In this document: piece by piece, positions 9,202-17,584 of the stretch
How positions within the stretch are numbered: the stretch's first letter is position 1
Layout: every line of letters begins with the position of its first letter
NCBI RefSeq assembly: GCF_032271945.1
Contig: NZ_CP130319.1
Coordinates: forward strand, 1,507,001-1,571,000
Origin: Paenibacillus sp. MBLB1832
Lineage (GTDB): Bacteria > Bacillota > Bacilli > Paenibacillales > NBRC-103111
Direction: 5' to 3'
Length of the DNA stretch: 64,000 bases
Position numbers and translations under genes: made by a program
Notes under the pieces: generated by a model
The model's input: only the letters and a program-made list of their open reading frames with translations
Database searches by the model: none
What the model was told of the DNA's origin: nothing

Positions 9202-11553
9202 ATGGGACCTGGAAAATTAAAGGTGCGCAGATTACCGTTATTGCCACTTAGGGGATTGCTTGTCTATCCGAGCATGGTTCTACATCTAGATGTAGGCCGG
9301 GAAAAGTCGGTTAAAGCACTCGAGCGGGCGATGGTGGATGACAGCATGATTCTCCTCTGCTCTCAATCTGAGATCAACATAGAAGAACCAACGAAAGAGG
9401 ATATTTATCGGATTGGAACAATTGCCAAAGTACGGCAAATGCTGAAGCTTCCCAATGGCACGATTCGTGTTTTGGTTGAAGGTGTGTTACGGGCAGAAAT
9501 TGTCGAATACTTGACCAATGAAGAGTATTATGAAGTCACTGTGAAAGAATTGCCAGAGCAGGAAATCTCTGATCCCGAGATTGACGCCTTGATGCGAAGC
9601 GTGCTCAGCCAATTCGAGCATTATATTAATCTTTCCAAAAAGGTAACGCCAGAAACGCTCGCCGCGGTGTCAGATATCGATGAGCCTGGCAGATTGGCCG
9701 ATGTCATTTGCAGTCATTTATCGCTGAAAATCAAGGATAAACAAGATATTCTTGAGACTGTGGACGTGCGCGAGCGTCTTGAGAAAATGTTGAACATCTT
9801 GAATAACGAGCGAGAAGTGCTCGAACTGGAACGCAAAATCAGCCAACGCGTGAAGAAGCAAATGGAGAAAACGCAGAAAGAATATTATCTCCGTGAGCAA
9901 ATGAAGGCGATCCAGAAAGAGCTTGGCGATAAAGAAGGCCGCGCGGGTGAAGTCGATGAGCTTCGCACGCAGTTAGCGGAGACCGAGTTGCCTGATAAGG
10001 TCCGTGAGAAGGTTGAGAAAGAGATCGATCGTTTGGAGAAAATGCCTGCAACTTCTGCAGAGGGCGGCATTATTCGCAATTACATCGATTGGCTGCTTGG
10101 ACTACCATGGAGCAAGCACACAGATGACGATTTAGATCTCGTTAAAGCTGAGGAGATCTTGAACGAGGATCACTTCGGTCTGGAGAAGCCGAAAGAGCGC
10201 GTTCTTGAATATTTAGCTGTGCAGAAGCTGGTCAAAAAGCTTAAAGGACCGATCCTTTGTCTAGTAGGGCCTCCAGGCGTGGGGAAAACCTCGATAGCTC
10301 GCTCGATTGCCAGATCTATGGGGCGCCAATTCATTCGTATTTCGCTCGGCGGTGTACGTGATGAGGCCGAAATTCGTGGACATCGTCGTACGTATGTCGG
10401 GGCCATGCCAGGCAGAATTATTCAAGGTATGAAAAATGCAGGCACCAACAATCCTGTTTTTCTCCTAGATGAAATCGACAAAATGGCGATGGATTTCCGC
10501 GGGGATCCAGCTTCAGCCCTGCTTGAAGTACTAGATCCAGAACAAAACAGCACTTTTAGCGATCATTTCATTGAAGTCCCTTTCGATCTGTCCAACGTCA
10601 TGTTTGTGACGACAGCGAATGCGGTGCATAATATTCCTCGTCCTCTGTTAGATCGGATGGAAGTTCTATACATTCCAGGTTATACGGAAATCGAAAAGCT
10701 GCAAATTGCCAAGAAATATTTGCTTCCGAAACAAAGACGCGATCATGGACTTGAAGAAGGGCAGCTTATTGTGGATGAAGGCGCCTTGATGAAAATGGTT
10801 CGTGAATACACTAGAGAAGCGGGTGTGCGTAATCTCGAACAGCAAGTAGCAGGCATGAATCGCAAAGCAGCTAAGAAGGTTGTGTCAGATCCAGAGACGC
10901 CCGTACACATCACGGAAGACAATTTAAAGGATTATTTAGGTCCTGCTAAGTTCAAATACAATGTAGCCGAAGAGAAAGATCAGATCGGCGCAGTGACGGG
11001 TCTGGCATGGACGGAAGTAGGCGGAGATACGCTAGTTATTGAAGTGACGGTGATGCCTGGAACGGGGAAATTAACGTTGACGGGTAAACTGGGCGATGTG
11101 ATGAAGGAGTCCGCGCAAGCCGCATTCAGCTATACACGAACTCGAGCTGAGGTGCTAGGGATTCCATCGGATTTCCACGAGAAAAATGATATTCATATTC
11201 ATATTCCTGAAGGAGCCATTCCTAAAGATGGGCCATCCGCAGGGATCACGATGGCAACCGCGTTAATTTCGGCGCTAACGAATATTCCTGTCTCTCGATT
11301 AGTTGCCATGACTGGCGAGATCACGCTTCGCGGCAGAGTGCTGCCGATCGGCGGCTTGAAAGAGAAGGCGTTAGCCGCGCATCGCGCAGGTATTCGTACG
11401 ATCTTGCTGCCGCAGGATAATGAGAAAGATATTAGTGAGATCCCAGAGAGTGTTCGTACTGAGATGACCTTTATTCCAGTCAGTCATATGGACCAAGTGC
11501 TGGAGCACGCACTGATCACAAATAAGCCGACGGCCAACGTCGGATCGATTTAG
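9202..11553 (+). CDS. lon: ATP-dependent protease La (LonA)
   Basis: Cytoplasmic Lon protease that degrades misfolded and specific regulatory proteins. It has all three parts: the N-terminal LON substrate domain ([15 protein letters not shown]), a coiled-coil region, the AAA+ module (Walker A GPPGVGKT, Walker [11 protein letters not shown]) and the C-terminal protease domain with Ser679 (PKDGPSAGI) and Lys722 ([12 protein letters not shown]). These residue numbers coincide with the E. coli dyad when the ATG at 9202 is used, which gives 783 residues and has GGAGG 8 bases upstream; the upstream TTG at 9187 would place the ribosome binding site inside the gene. engB follows after 17 bases, so the two are likely cotranscribed. 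Confidence 0.98.
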   Translation: MGPGKLKVRRLPLLPLRGLLVYPSMVLHLDVGREKSVKALERAMVDDSMILLCSQSEINIEEPTKEDIYRIGTIAKVRQMLKLPNGTIRVLVEGVLRAEIVEYLTNEEYYEVTVKELPEQEISDPEIDALMRSVLSQFEHYINLSKKVTPETLAAVSDIDEPGRLADVICSHLSLKIKDKQDILETVDVRERLEKMLNILNNEREVLELERKISQRVKKQMEKTQKEYYLREQMKAIQKELGDKEGRAGEVDELRTQLAETELPDKVREKVEKEIDRLEKMPATSAEGGIIRNYIDWLLGLPWSKHTDDDLDLVKAEEILNEDHFGLEKPKERVLEYLAVQKLVKKLKGPILCLVGPPGVGKTSIARSIARSMGRQFIRISLGGVRDEAEIRGHRRTYVGAMPGRIIQGMKNAGTNNPVFLLDEIDKMAMDFRGDPASALLEVLDPEQNSTFSDHFIEVPFDLSNVMFVTTANAVHNIPRPLLDRMEVLYIPGYTEIEKLQIAKKYLLPKQRRDHGLEEGQLIVDEGALMKMVREYTREAGVRNLEQQVAGMNRKAAKKVVSDPETPVHITEDNLKDYLGPAKFKYNVAEEKDQIGAVTGLAWTEVGGDTLVIEVTVMPGTGKLTLTGKLGDVMKESAQAAFSYTRTRAEVLGIPSDFHEKNDIHIHIPEGAIPKDGPSAGITMATALISALTNIPVSRLVAMTGEITLRGRVLPIGGLKEKALAAHRAGIRTILLPQDNEKDISEIPESVRTEMTFIPVSHMDQVLEHALITNKPTANVGSI

Positions 11554-11570
11554 AAAGTAGTTGAATAGAC

Positions 11571-12221
11571 ATGAAAGTCAATCAAGCTGAGTTTATTATC
11601 AGTGCGGTTGGACCTAGCCAATATCCAGCGGATGCCTTGCCAGAGATAGCTCTGGCAGGGCGTTCGAATGTCGGGAAATCGTCACTCATCAATTGTTTGA
11701 TTTCCCGTAAGAACTTAGCTAGAACCAGTTCTCAACCGGGCAAAACACAAACGTTAAATTATTATAAAGTGAATCAGGACTTATATTTCGTAGATCTTCC
11801 TGGCTATGGCTATGCCAAAGTTTCCAAAACGAAACGCGAGCAATGGGGCAAATTCATTGAAAGCTATTTATTAAATCGGGAGACATTGCGACTCGTCATG
11901 CAGCTCGTTGATCTTCGTCATCCACCGTCCAAGGATGATCAAGCGATGTATGAATGGCTTCGTCACATGGATGTCCCTGTACTTGTCGTTGCGACGAAAG
12001 CAGATAAAATTCCGAAGAGCAGATGGCCCAAGCATCTGAAAATTGTGAGAGAAACGCTGGGTATGGATAAGGGGGTTGGGCCGCTTATGTTCTCTTCCGA
12101 GCTTGGCCTCGGCAAAGACGAGCTATGGGGAATTCTAGAGCAGGCAATTGCTTATGGCGAGCCTCAATCCGAGAACGTAGAAGAAGTGTCAACCGAAGTT
12201 ACTGATCCGCAACCGTCCTAA
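11571..12221 (+). CDS. engB: Ribosome biogenesis GTP-binding protein EngB/YsxC
   Basis: Small essential GTPase needed for maturation of the 50S subunit. G motifs in order: G1 [10 protein letters not shown]3 [10 protein letters not shown]4 TKADK, and a G5 region [11 protein letters not shown]. It is 216 residues, slightly longer than B. subtilis YsxC because of an acidic tail (about 15 residues). The start ATG lies 17 bases after lonA and has only a weak ribosome binding site (AAAGTAG), so translational coupling to lonA is possible. The stop codon lies inside the 5' arm of the terminator hairpin. Confidence 0.96.
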   Translation: MKVNQAEFIISAVGPSQYPADALPEIALAGRSNVGKSSLINCLISRKNLARTSSQPGKTQTLNYYKVNQDLYFVDLPGYGYAKVSKTKREQWGKFIESYLLNRETLRLVMQLVDLRHPPSKDDQAMYEWLRHMDVPVLVVATKADKIPKSRWPKHLKIVRETLGMDKGVGPLMFSSELGLGKDELWGILEQAIAYGEPQSENVEEVSTEVTDPQPS

Positions 12222-12236
12222 CTAGGGCGGTTTTTT
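12211..12236 (+). terminator. Terminator of lonA-engB
   Basis: 9-bp stem (12211-12219 with 12224-12232), AACT loop, T6 tract; it overlaps the engB stop codon. Confidence 0.85.
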
Positions 12237-12405
12237 GTGTATTTCAAAGGCATTGCAGTGAAAGACAGAGGAAATCAAATAGAAGCTATTAGGAAAGCGA
12301 GGTAAACTGGGGAAAAATTAATGGCATTTGGGATAACTGTGGTTTTTTCAGAATATTTGGCTGATTATCATGAATTGCGGGCAGGAATATTCGCAACGCT
12401 TGTAG

Positions 12406-12411
12406 TATAAT
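12406..12411 (+). promoter_or_regulatory. -10 box upstream of the 195-residue unknown gene
   Basis: Perfect TATAAT 52 bases before the gene start; no convincing -35 was found. Confidence 0.4.
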
Positions 12412-12463
12412 AATAAACAAGGTAATAGTTAATGGCTTGAAAACAAAGAATCGAGGGATTTTT

Positions 12464-13051
12464 ATGGCACAAAGGTTAGCGACTGAATATGTCAAAACCT
12501 GCCTCCAGTTAACAGAAGCCGAGATGTTGAAGTTTTTTCAAATGTTTGTGGATCATGGCGTGACACTGCAAGTCAAGATTCTGGAAAATGGGAACCAAGA
12601 AGTCGTGTTCCAGGATGGCGAAGGTCAAGAAATTACCCTTTCATTTGAGAAAAAGTCGGGCCTATATGAGTGTACAGGATCCTGCAGATTAAGTAACACA
12701 TTGTTAGCTAATTTAATGCGTAAAGCGGTAGCGGATTTCAAAGGCAGCGCGAAAGTCAATCGGATTTATCGTTCCTATACGATGGTGTATTATTATGAAC
12801 GTGGTACGGTTGTGAAGATTGAAGAAATCAAAGGTCAACACGTAACAATAATTTATGAGCATAAAGATACCATTGGACTCATGCAGCTTCTTTTCCAGAA
12901 GCAAGAGGTTGAACAAGAAATTGAAATGATTCATGATCAAATCAATCATCTTTTGGATGTGCGCAATATGCTGCACGAACGGGAAGAACATCAACAGATT
13001 GATATTCGCCTCAGTGAACTCACGCATCGTCTGTTCGTATTGGAGGCATAA
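12464..13051 (+). CDS. Conserved protein of unknown function, upstream of speD
   Basis: A 195-residue cytoplasmic protein with no signal peptide or membrane segment. The first 130 residues are a mixed alpha/beta region (repeated strand-like stretches such as VTLQVKILENG, QEITLSFEKK, YTMVYYYERGTVVKIEEI), and the last 60 are strongly helical and charged (QEVEQEIEMIHDQINHLLD), probably a coiled coil. I do not recognise a family with certainty; no catalytic motif stands out. The ATG at 12464 has a GAGGGA site 4-5 bases upstream and is preferred over the in-frame TTG at 12437. The gene has its own -10 box and terminator, so it looks monocistronic. Confidence 0.8.
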   Translation: MAQRLATEYVKTCLQLTEAEMLKFFQMFVDHGVTLQVKILENGNQEVVFQDGEGQEITLSFEKKSGLYECTGSCRLSNTLLANLMRKAVADFKGSAKVNRIYRSYTMVYYYERGTVVKIEEIKGQHVTIIYEHKDTIGLMQLLFQKQEVEQEIEMIHDQINHLLDVRNMLHEREEHQQIDIRLSELTHRLFVLEA

Positions 13052-13074
13052 TTACTCATACATCCTAATAAGTC

Positions 13075-13101
13075 AGAGACCTATTTTTGGGTCTCTTTTT
13101 G
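13075..13101 (+). terminator. Terminator of the 195-residue unknown gene
   Basis: 7-bp stem AGAGACC (13075-13081 with 13090-13096), 8-base loop, T5 tract. Confidence 0.8.
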
Positions 13102-13181
13102 TTTTTGCGCACAGAATTTGGACTTCAACATAATGTAGATATGGCATTACTGTGACAGTGGATGCGTGGTAAAAAAAACTA

Positions 13182-13209
13182 TTGCATTTATCGTCGATAG
13201 ATGTTATTT
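13182..13209 (+). promoter_or_regulatory. Promoter of speD
   Basis: TTGCAT (13182-13187), 16-base spacer, TATTTT (13204-13209) with an extended TGT. An 11-base odd palindrome ACTGTGACAGT (13149-13159) lies 22 bases upstream and could be an operator. Predicted start near 13217 leaves a leader of about 140 bases. Confidence 0.45.
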
Positions 13210-13228
13210 TTATTCTCGTTGAAACAAT

Positions 13229-13341
13229 ATAGGAACCAGGATTCACTCAGGACATTGAATGTTGCGAGAGATATTACCCTCGGGAAGTGAATGACGTAGG
13301 TCCTAGCGGATGAAATTTTTTCTACACATTTTATTCCTAGG
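13229..13341 (+). ncRNA. Structured speD leader, possible cis-regulatory RNA
   Basis: Stem P1 pairs 13229-13236 with 13298-13304 (7 bp, one bulged A). Inside it P2 pairs ATTCAC (13240-13245) with GTGAAT (13286-13291). Two short hairpins (13251-13254/13258-13261 and 13264-13267/13278-13281) fill the interior, giving a junction-like fold. The 3' strand of P1 (TCCTAG, 13300-13305) can instead pair with CTAGGA (13336-13341) at the edge of the ribosome binding region. I do not match it to a known class; no folding program was run. Confidence 0.4.
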
Positions 13342-13357
13342 AAGGGGGAACCGAAAG

Positions 13358-13765
13358 ATGGAAACTGAATACTCAACTTTCGGAAGACACGTTGCTATTG
13401 ATACTTGGGGGGTAGATTTCGAACTTCTGAACAATGCAGAATGGCTGCAAGCTCAGATGGTTGAAGCTGCCGAGGTATGTGGAGCAACCGTGCTATCTGT
13501 ACAATCGAAGCAATTCGAACCACAAGGAGCAACAGTACTTGTTCTGTTGTCCGAGAGTCATCTCTCCATTCATACTTATCCTGAGAGAGGTTTTGCCGCG
13601 CTGGATTGTTATACTTGCGGTGAAACAGTCGACCCACAATTAGCCATCGACTTTATGGTGTCCGTACTGAAACCAGAAACGTTCTATGCGAAGAAGCTTG
13701 TTCGTGGATTGGGTGAGTTACAAGTAGAAACTCCTGAAGTAAAGCAAGCAGAGCTTGTTAAATAA
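13358..13765 (+). CDS. speD: S-adenosylmethionine decarboxylase proenzyme
   Basis: Makes decarboxylated S-adenosylmethionine, the aminopropyl donor for spermidine synthesis. The proenzyme cleaves itself to form the pyruvoyl cofactor; the family motif SESHLSIHTYPE gives cleavage between Glu66 and Ser67, so the beta chain is residues 1-66 and the alpha chain 67-135. The start ATG at 13358 follows GAAGGGGGAA and yields 135 residues, close to the short Bacillus type; an in-frame ATG at 13310 would add a hydrophobic 16-residue tail from the leader and is rejected. No speE or speA neighbour lies in the window; the gene stands alone between its own promoter and a strong terminator, behind a structured leader. 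Confidence 0.96.
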   Translation: METEYSTFGRHVAIDTWGVDFELLNNAEWLQAQMVEAAEVCGATVLSVQSKQFEPQGATVLVLLSESHLSIHTYPERGFAALDCYTCGETVDPQLAIDFMVSVLKPETFYAKKLVRGLGELQVETPEVKQAELVK

Positions 13766-13777
13766 TGATTCATAACG

Positions 13778-13808
13778 ATAACCACGGAGAAATCCGTGGT
13801 TATTTGTT
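13778..13808 (+). terminator. Terminator of speD
   Basis: 11-bp perfect stem ATAACCACGGA (13778-13788 with 13793-13803), GAAA tetraloop, then TTGTTTG. Confidence 0.8.
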
Positions 13809-13875
13809 TGTTTCCAGACCCATACAATGATATTGGCGCTACATGTCCAATTTCATTGGGGTGGGGGAAAAGAGA

Positions 13876-14412
13876 TTGAAGCAAAGAGTAGCAAGAAAAA
13901 CGATCTTATATGGTGTCGTACTTTTCCTGATTATTTGGCCGATCTATCAGTTATTTCATATGGGTGGTTCCCATAAGGAAGAACATGATACGAAGCATTT
14001 ACTATTTCAAGTATCCTTATTTCAAATGGAAATGCTGAAGAGTTCTTTGGAAGAAGCTGCGCAGAGTAAGACGACAGATGAGTTGAACGCGGTTAAACAG
14101 GCATTGTATGCCGCCGCCTATACGCATGAACGGTTAGTAATCGCGGTAGGAGGCGAAGATGAACTGACACTGCTTGCTTCCACAGACCAGCTCAGTCAAT
14201 TCGTCCAGCGCCTTCAATTAGGTGGCGAACGAGCCTTAAAGGGGGATGAAATACAGACGTTGAAGGAAGCGCAGAAGCAATATAACAGTATGTATGAGGT
14301 GTATGAGAAAATGATGGCTTCGAACGGAGATATCATTTCTTCACAAAATTCCAAGCTATCTGAGCTTGATCGCAATCTGACTGCCTTTTTAAGAAAAAAA
14401 GGGTTGCAATGA
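13876..14412 (+). CDS. Membrane-anchored protein of unknown function
   Basis: A basic N-terminus (KQRVARK) is followed by one hydrophobic segment (TILYGVVLFLIIWPIYQLF) and then a charged, helical extracytoplasmic region rich in Gln, Glu, Leu and Lys with no cysteine pairs or known motif. It looks like a single-pass membrane protein with a coiled-coil-like outer domain. I chose the TTG at 13876 because GGGGG lies 8 bases upstream; an in-frame ATG at 13843 has no ribosome binding site. With TTG the product is 178 residues. It lies between speD and hemA with a terminator on its left; I do not recognise the family. Confidence 0.75.
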   Translation: MKQRVARKTILYGVVLFLIIWPIYQLFHMGGSHKEEHDTKHLLFQVSLFQMEMLKSSLEEAAQSKTTDELNAVKQALYAAAYTHERLVIAVGGEDELTLLASTDQLSQFVQRLQLGGERALKGDEIQTLKEAQKQYNSMYEVYEKMMASNGDIISSQNSKLSELDRNLTAFLRKKGLQ

Positions 14413-14527
14413 ACAATTATGGATGATGTCAGGTATAGATGAACTTCGAGCTGTTAAAACTAACTTGCAGGCTGCCGCATTCATAATTTATTCAAAAATT
14501 TTGTCGGAAATAGCGGTTTTGCTGTGC

Positions 14528-14533
14528 TATAAT
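14528..14533 (+). promoter_or_regulatory. Extended -10 promoter of the hemA operon
   Basis: Perfect TATAAT (14528-14533) preceded by TGC (extended -10). The best -35 candidate, TTGTCG at 14501, is 21 bases away, so the extended -10 probably carries recognition. Confidence 0.6.
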
Positions 14534-14567
14534 GGTCTATAAATAGAAGGAAAGGCAGGTGGTAACG

Positions 14568-15971
14568 GTGCATATTATCGCAGTCGGCTTGAATTATCGG
14601 ACAGCCCCGGTGGAAATTCGTGAGAAGTTTGCTTTTTCCGATTCAGATTTGCCGAAGGCTATAACAGAATTGAAAGAAACGAAGAGCATATTGGAATGTG
14701 TCATTGTTGCCACCTGCAATCGCACCGAAATTTATGCGGTCGTTGATCGACCTCAATTGTGCAGTCATTACTTGACGCATTTCATTGAGCGCTGGTTCGA
14801 AGTGAAGAAAGATCAGTTCCAGAAGCATTTATATACGTATGAAAATGAGAAAGCGATTGAACATCTGTTCCGTGTGACGAGTGGTCTTGACTCGATGGTT
14901 ATCGGGGAGACACAGATTCTTGGTCAAGTACGGGATGCTTTTTTAACGTCTCAACAATTGAAAGCAACAGGTTCTTATTTCAACACCTTATTTAAACAAG
15001 CCGTGACGCTTGCGAAGAAAGCACACTCGGAGACAGGTATTAGCAATAATCCAGTCTCTGTGAGTTATGCCGCGGTTGAACTAGGGAAGCGTATTTTCGG
15101 TACCTACGTGAACAAGACCGTCATGATTATCGGTGCAGGTAAAATGAGCGAATTAACCGTTAAGCATCTGTATGCCAATGGCGCGGACAGAGTAATTGTG
15201 GTGAATCGTACGTTTGAGCGCGCGCAGGAGCTAGCGGATAAATTCAAAGGCATTCCTTGCACACTTGAGGAAATGCCGAAATATTTGGCAGAAGTCGATA
15301 TCATCATCAGTTCGACGGGCGCTCCTGGCTATGTGTTAACGAAGAATGACATTCAATCTCATGTGCAAAAGCGTAAAGCGCGTCCCCTGTTTATGATGGA
15401 TATTGCGGTCCCACGGGATCTAGATCCACAAATCAGCGGCTTGCCTAACGTCTTCCTCTATGATATTGATGACTTGGAGCATATCGTTGACAAGCATTTG
15501 CAGGAGAGAAAGAAAGAAGCGGCTAAGATTGAAGTGATGATTTCTGCAGAAATCACGGCCTTCGAGCAATGGACCAAAACATTAGGTGTAAGTCCGTTGA
15601 TTAGTGCGCTGCAAACGAAAGCGAATGTCATCCATGAAGAGACGATGGAGAATATGCTGAAGAAGCTCCCAGATCTGGATGAACGTGAAATTAAAGTCAT
15701 TCGTAAATTAACCAAAAGCATTGTCAACCAAGTTTTGCGCGATCCGATTCTACGGATTAAGGAAATGGCAGGAGAACGTCACGGCGACGACGCCCTGGAC
15801 ATTTTTACGAAGCTTTTCGCACTTGAAGAAACACTCCAACAACAAGAACAGGCAGATCAAGTAGCACGAGAGCTAGAGACAAGCTATAACAAAGCGGAAG
15901 GTAAGTTGGCGATGGACGAGAAGATGTCGATACGCAGTTTGCAGAACGCAGATGTTCTAGCCCCATCTTGA
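14568..15971 (+). CDS. hemA: Glutamyl-tRNA reductase
   Basis: Reduces glutamyl-tRNA(Glu) to glutamate-1-semialdehyde, the first committed and usually regulated step of tetrapyrrole synthesis. The catalytic Cys is in VATCNRTEIYAV; the LDSMVIGETQILGQVR motif is intact; the NADPH-binding domain starts MIIGAGKMSELT; a C-terminal dimerisation helix follows. GTG 14568 gives MHIIAVGLNYRTAP, matching other Bacillota starts, with AGGTGG 5 bases upstream; GTG 14559 would add three residues. The C-terminus (to 467 residues) is slightly extended. First gene of a tight operon with hemX, sirC, hemC, cobA-hemD and hemB. Confidence 0.97.
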   Translation: MHIIAVGLNYRTAPVEIREKFAFSDSDLPKAITELKETKSILECVIVATCNRTEIYAVVDRPQLCSHYLTHFIERWFEVKKDQFQKHLYTYENEKAIEHLFRVTSGLDSMVIGETQILGQVRDAFLTSQQLKATGSYFNTLFKQAVTLAKKAHSETGISNNPVSVSYAAVELGKRIFGTYVNKTVMIIGAGKMSELTVKHLYANGADRVIVVNRTFERAQELADKFKGIPCTLEEMPKYLAEVDIIISSTGAPGYVLTKNDIQSHVQKRKARPLFMMDIAVPRDLDPQISGLPNVFLYDIDDLEHIVDKHLQERKKEAAKIEVMISAEITAFEQWTKTLGVSPLISALQTKANVIHEETMENMLKKLPDLDEREIKVIRKLTKSIVNQVLRDPILRIKEMAGERHGDDALDIFTKLFALEETLQQQEQADQVARELETSYNKAEGKLAMDEKMSIRSLQNADVLAPS

Positions 15972-16003
15972 TAAAAAGGCGCTAACCGCCTAGGAGAGGT
16001 GCC

Positions 16004-16834
16004 ATGGTAACACGTAGCTGGCTGTTTGACGCGATGATTTATATGTATGCCCTGAGCCTACTGTTTTACTTTTCGGATTTTGCGAATGCGAGCCGAAGCG
16101 CAAAACGGATGGGGACGGGGCTGCTTTTGTTTGTATGGGTTTTGCAAACCGCTTACTTAGCGATGAGCCTGTACGGTCATTTGACACAGTGGGCATTTGT
16201 CCGCTCGGATGTTATTTTCATGTTTTCATGGCTGATCGTGACGATCTCATTGATCATTAATCGATTCTTCCGCATTGAATTGTTTGTGTTTTTCGTTAAT
16301 GTGTTGGGTTTTGCGATTCTTGCTCTTAATATTTTCGGGAACCCGCATGTGGTGCCTATAAGATCGGCTTGGGAAGTTAATGATGAGCTCTTATTCATTC
16401 ATATTTCATTAGCGATAGGAAGCTATGCGGCATTCTCAATTGCCGCGATTTTCTCAGGCATGTACGTATTTTTACATAACCAATTGAAAACAAAGAACTT
16501 CTCGCAGGCGGTTATGCGACTACCGTCCCTAGAGAAGATTGAGCATTATACCTACTTATCCGTCATTATCGGCGGACCGCTGCTTCTGATGGCTTTAAGC
16601 CTGGGTGTGGTGTGGGTGTTCCTTGAAGGTGATCGCAACCTGCTGCTGGATCCCAAAGTCATCAATTCCTTTTTCGTCTTAGCAGCGTATGCCTTCTATT
16701 TATTCCAACACAAGTCGATGCGTATTTCGGGCAAAAAATTGGCAGTCTGGAACTTAGCTGCATTTTGCATCGTTGTTTTAAACTTCGTCGTGTCTAACCT
16801 GGTATCTGATTTTCATGGTTGGATATGGAGTTAA
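16004..16834 (+). CDS. hemX: HemX-type cytochrome c assembly-like membrane protein
   Basis: An integral membrane protein of 276 residues with about eight hydrophobic segments, of the CcsA/HemX family. In B. subtilis HemX sits at the same place after hemA and lowers the cellular amount of HemA protein. Here it begins MVTRSWLFDAMIYMYALSLL, and the conserved central region includes LLFIHISLAIGSYAAFSIAAIFSGMYVF. The start ATG has an AGGAGAGG site. The 3' end overlaps sirC by 10 bases, which suggests translational coupling. Confidence 0.9.
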   Translation: MVTRSWLFDAMIYMYALSLLFYFSDFANASRSAKRMGTGLLLFVWVLQTAYLAMSLYGHLTQWAFVRSDVIFMFSWLIVTISLIINRFFRIELFVFFVNVLGFAILALNIFGNPHVVPIRSAWEVNDELLFIHISLAIGSYAAFSIAAIFSGMYVFLHNQLKTKNFSQAVMRLPSLEKIEHYTYLSVIIGGPLLLMALSLGVVWVFLEGDRNLLLDPKVINSFFVLAAYAFYLFQHKSMRISGKKLAVWNLAAFCIVVLNFVVSNLVSDFHGWIWS

Positions 16835-17568
16835 GGAGCTGGCAACACCCCTATCCCATTATGATGAATGTATCTGGCAGCCCATGCTTGATTGTTGGCG
16901 GCGGGCGCGTGGCAGAGCGGAAAGTGCAATCCTTACAGCAAGCTGGCGCAAACGTTACCGTTGTGAGTCCTGAGTTCACCGAAGCGTTGATTGAGCTGGC
17001 TTCTAGCACGGACGTGGTCCTGATTAGGCAGCCGTTCGACGCAGCCATCCTGACAGATGAGGAAAGCGAGCGATTCGCGCTGGTGATTGCAGCTTCGAAT
17101 CAAGCCCAAGTGAATAGAGCTGTTGCGCAAGCGTCGAAAGCTTGTGGAATCCTTGTGAATGTCGTGGATCAACCCGAAATCAGTTCCTTTATTTTGCCTT
17201 CGGTTGTCCGTCGCGGCAAGCTGGTCATCACTGTGTCTACGGGTGGCGCAAGTCCATCTGCAGCGCGGAAGATCGCCAAGGAAATTGACAACGCTTATGG
17301 TGACGAATACGAGATTTATTTGGATTTTTTAAGTGAAACCCGCCTATTGATTCAGAACCATGTGAAGGACAAACAAGCTAGACAGCGCTTATTCAAAGAG
17401 ATGCTGGCCTGGGATGTGATGGGACTGATTCGCAAAGGTGTTTTTGATAGTTGGAGAGAGCGATTTAACCTCGAATTACAAGCGGCCCCTTGGATGGTGT
17501 CACAAGATGAGGACGAGCTAGTTAGCCCATCCTGGTCGTTTATGAATGAGATAGGACTGTACATATAG
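16825..17568 (+). CDS. Precorrin-2 dehydrogenase / sirohydrochlorin ferrochelatase family (SirC/YlnF)
   Basis: NAD-dependent enzyme that oxidises precorrin-2 to sirohydrochlorin, on the way to siroheme. The Rossmann motif CLIVGGGRVAERK is at the N-terminus, followed by PSVVRRGKLVITVSTGGASPS, the signature of the CysG N-terminal family. At 247 residues it is the single-domain form. The start is uncertain: ATG 16825 overlaps the end of hemX, a TTG at 16819 is just upstream, and ATG 16861 has AAGGAG too far away (about 20 bases). B. subtilis has no such gene in its hem operon; here it lies beside CobA-HemD, which supplies its substrate. Confidence 0.9.
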   Translation: MELRSWQHPYPIMMNVSGSPCLIVGGGRVAERKVQSLQQAGANVTVVSPEFTEALIELASSTDVVLIRQPFDAAILTDEESERFALVIAASNQAQVNRAVAQASKACGILVNVVDQPEISSFILPSVVRRGKLVITVSTGGASPSAARKIAKEIDNAYGDEYEIYLDFLSETRLLIQNHVKDKQARQRLFKEMLAWDVMGLIRKGVFDSWRERFNLELQAAPWMVSQDEDELVSPSWSFMNEIGLYI

Positions 17569-17584
17569 AGGAGGCGAGAGACGG

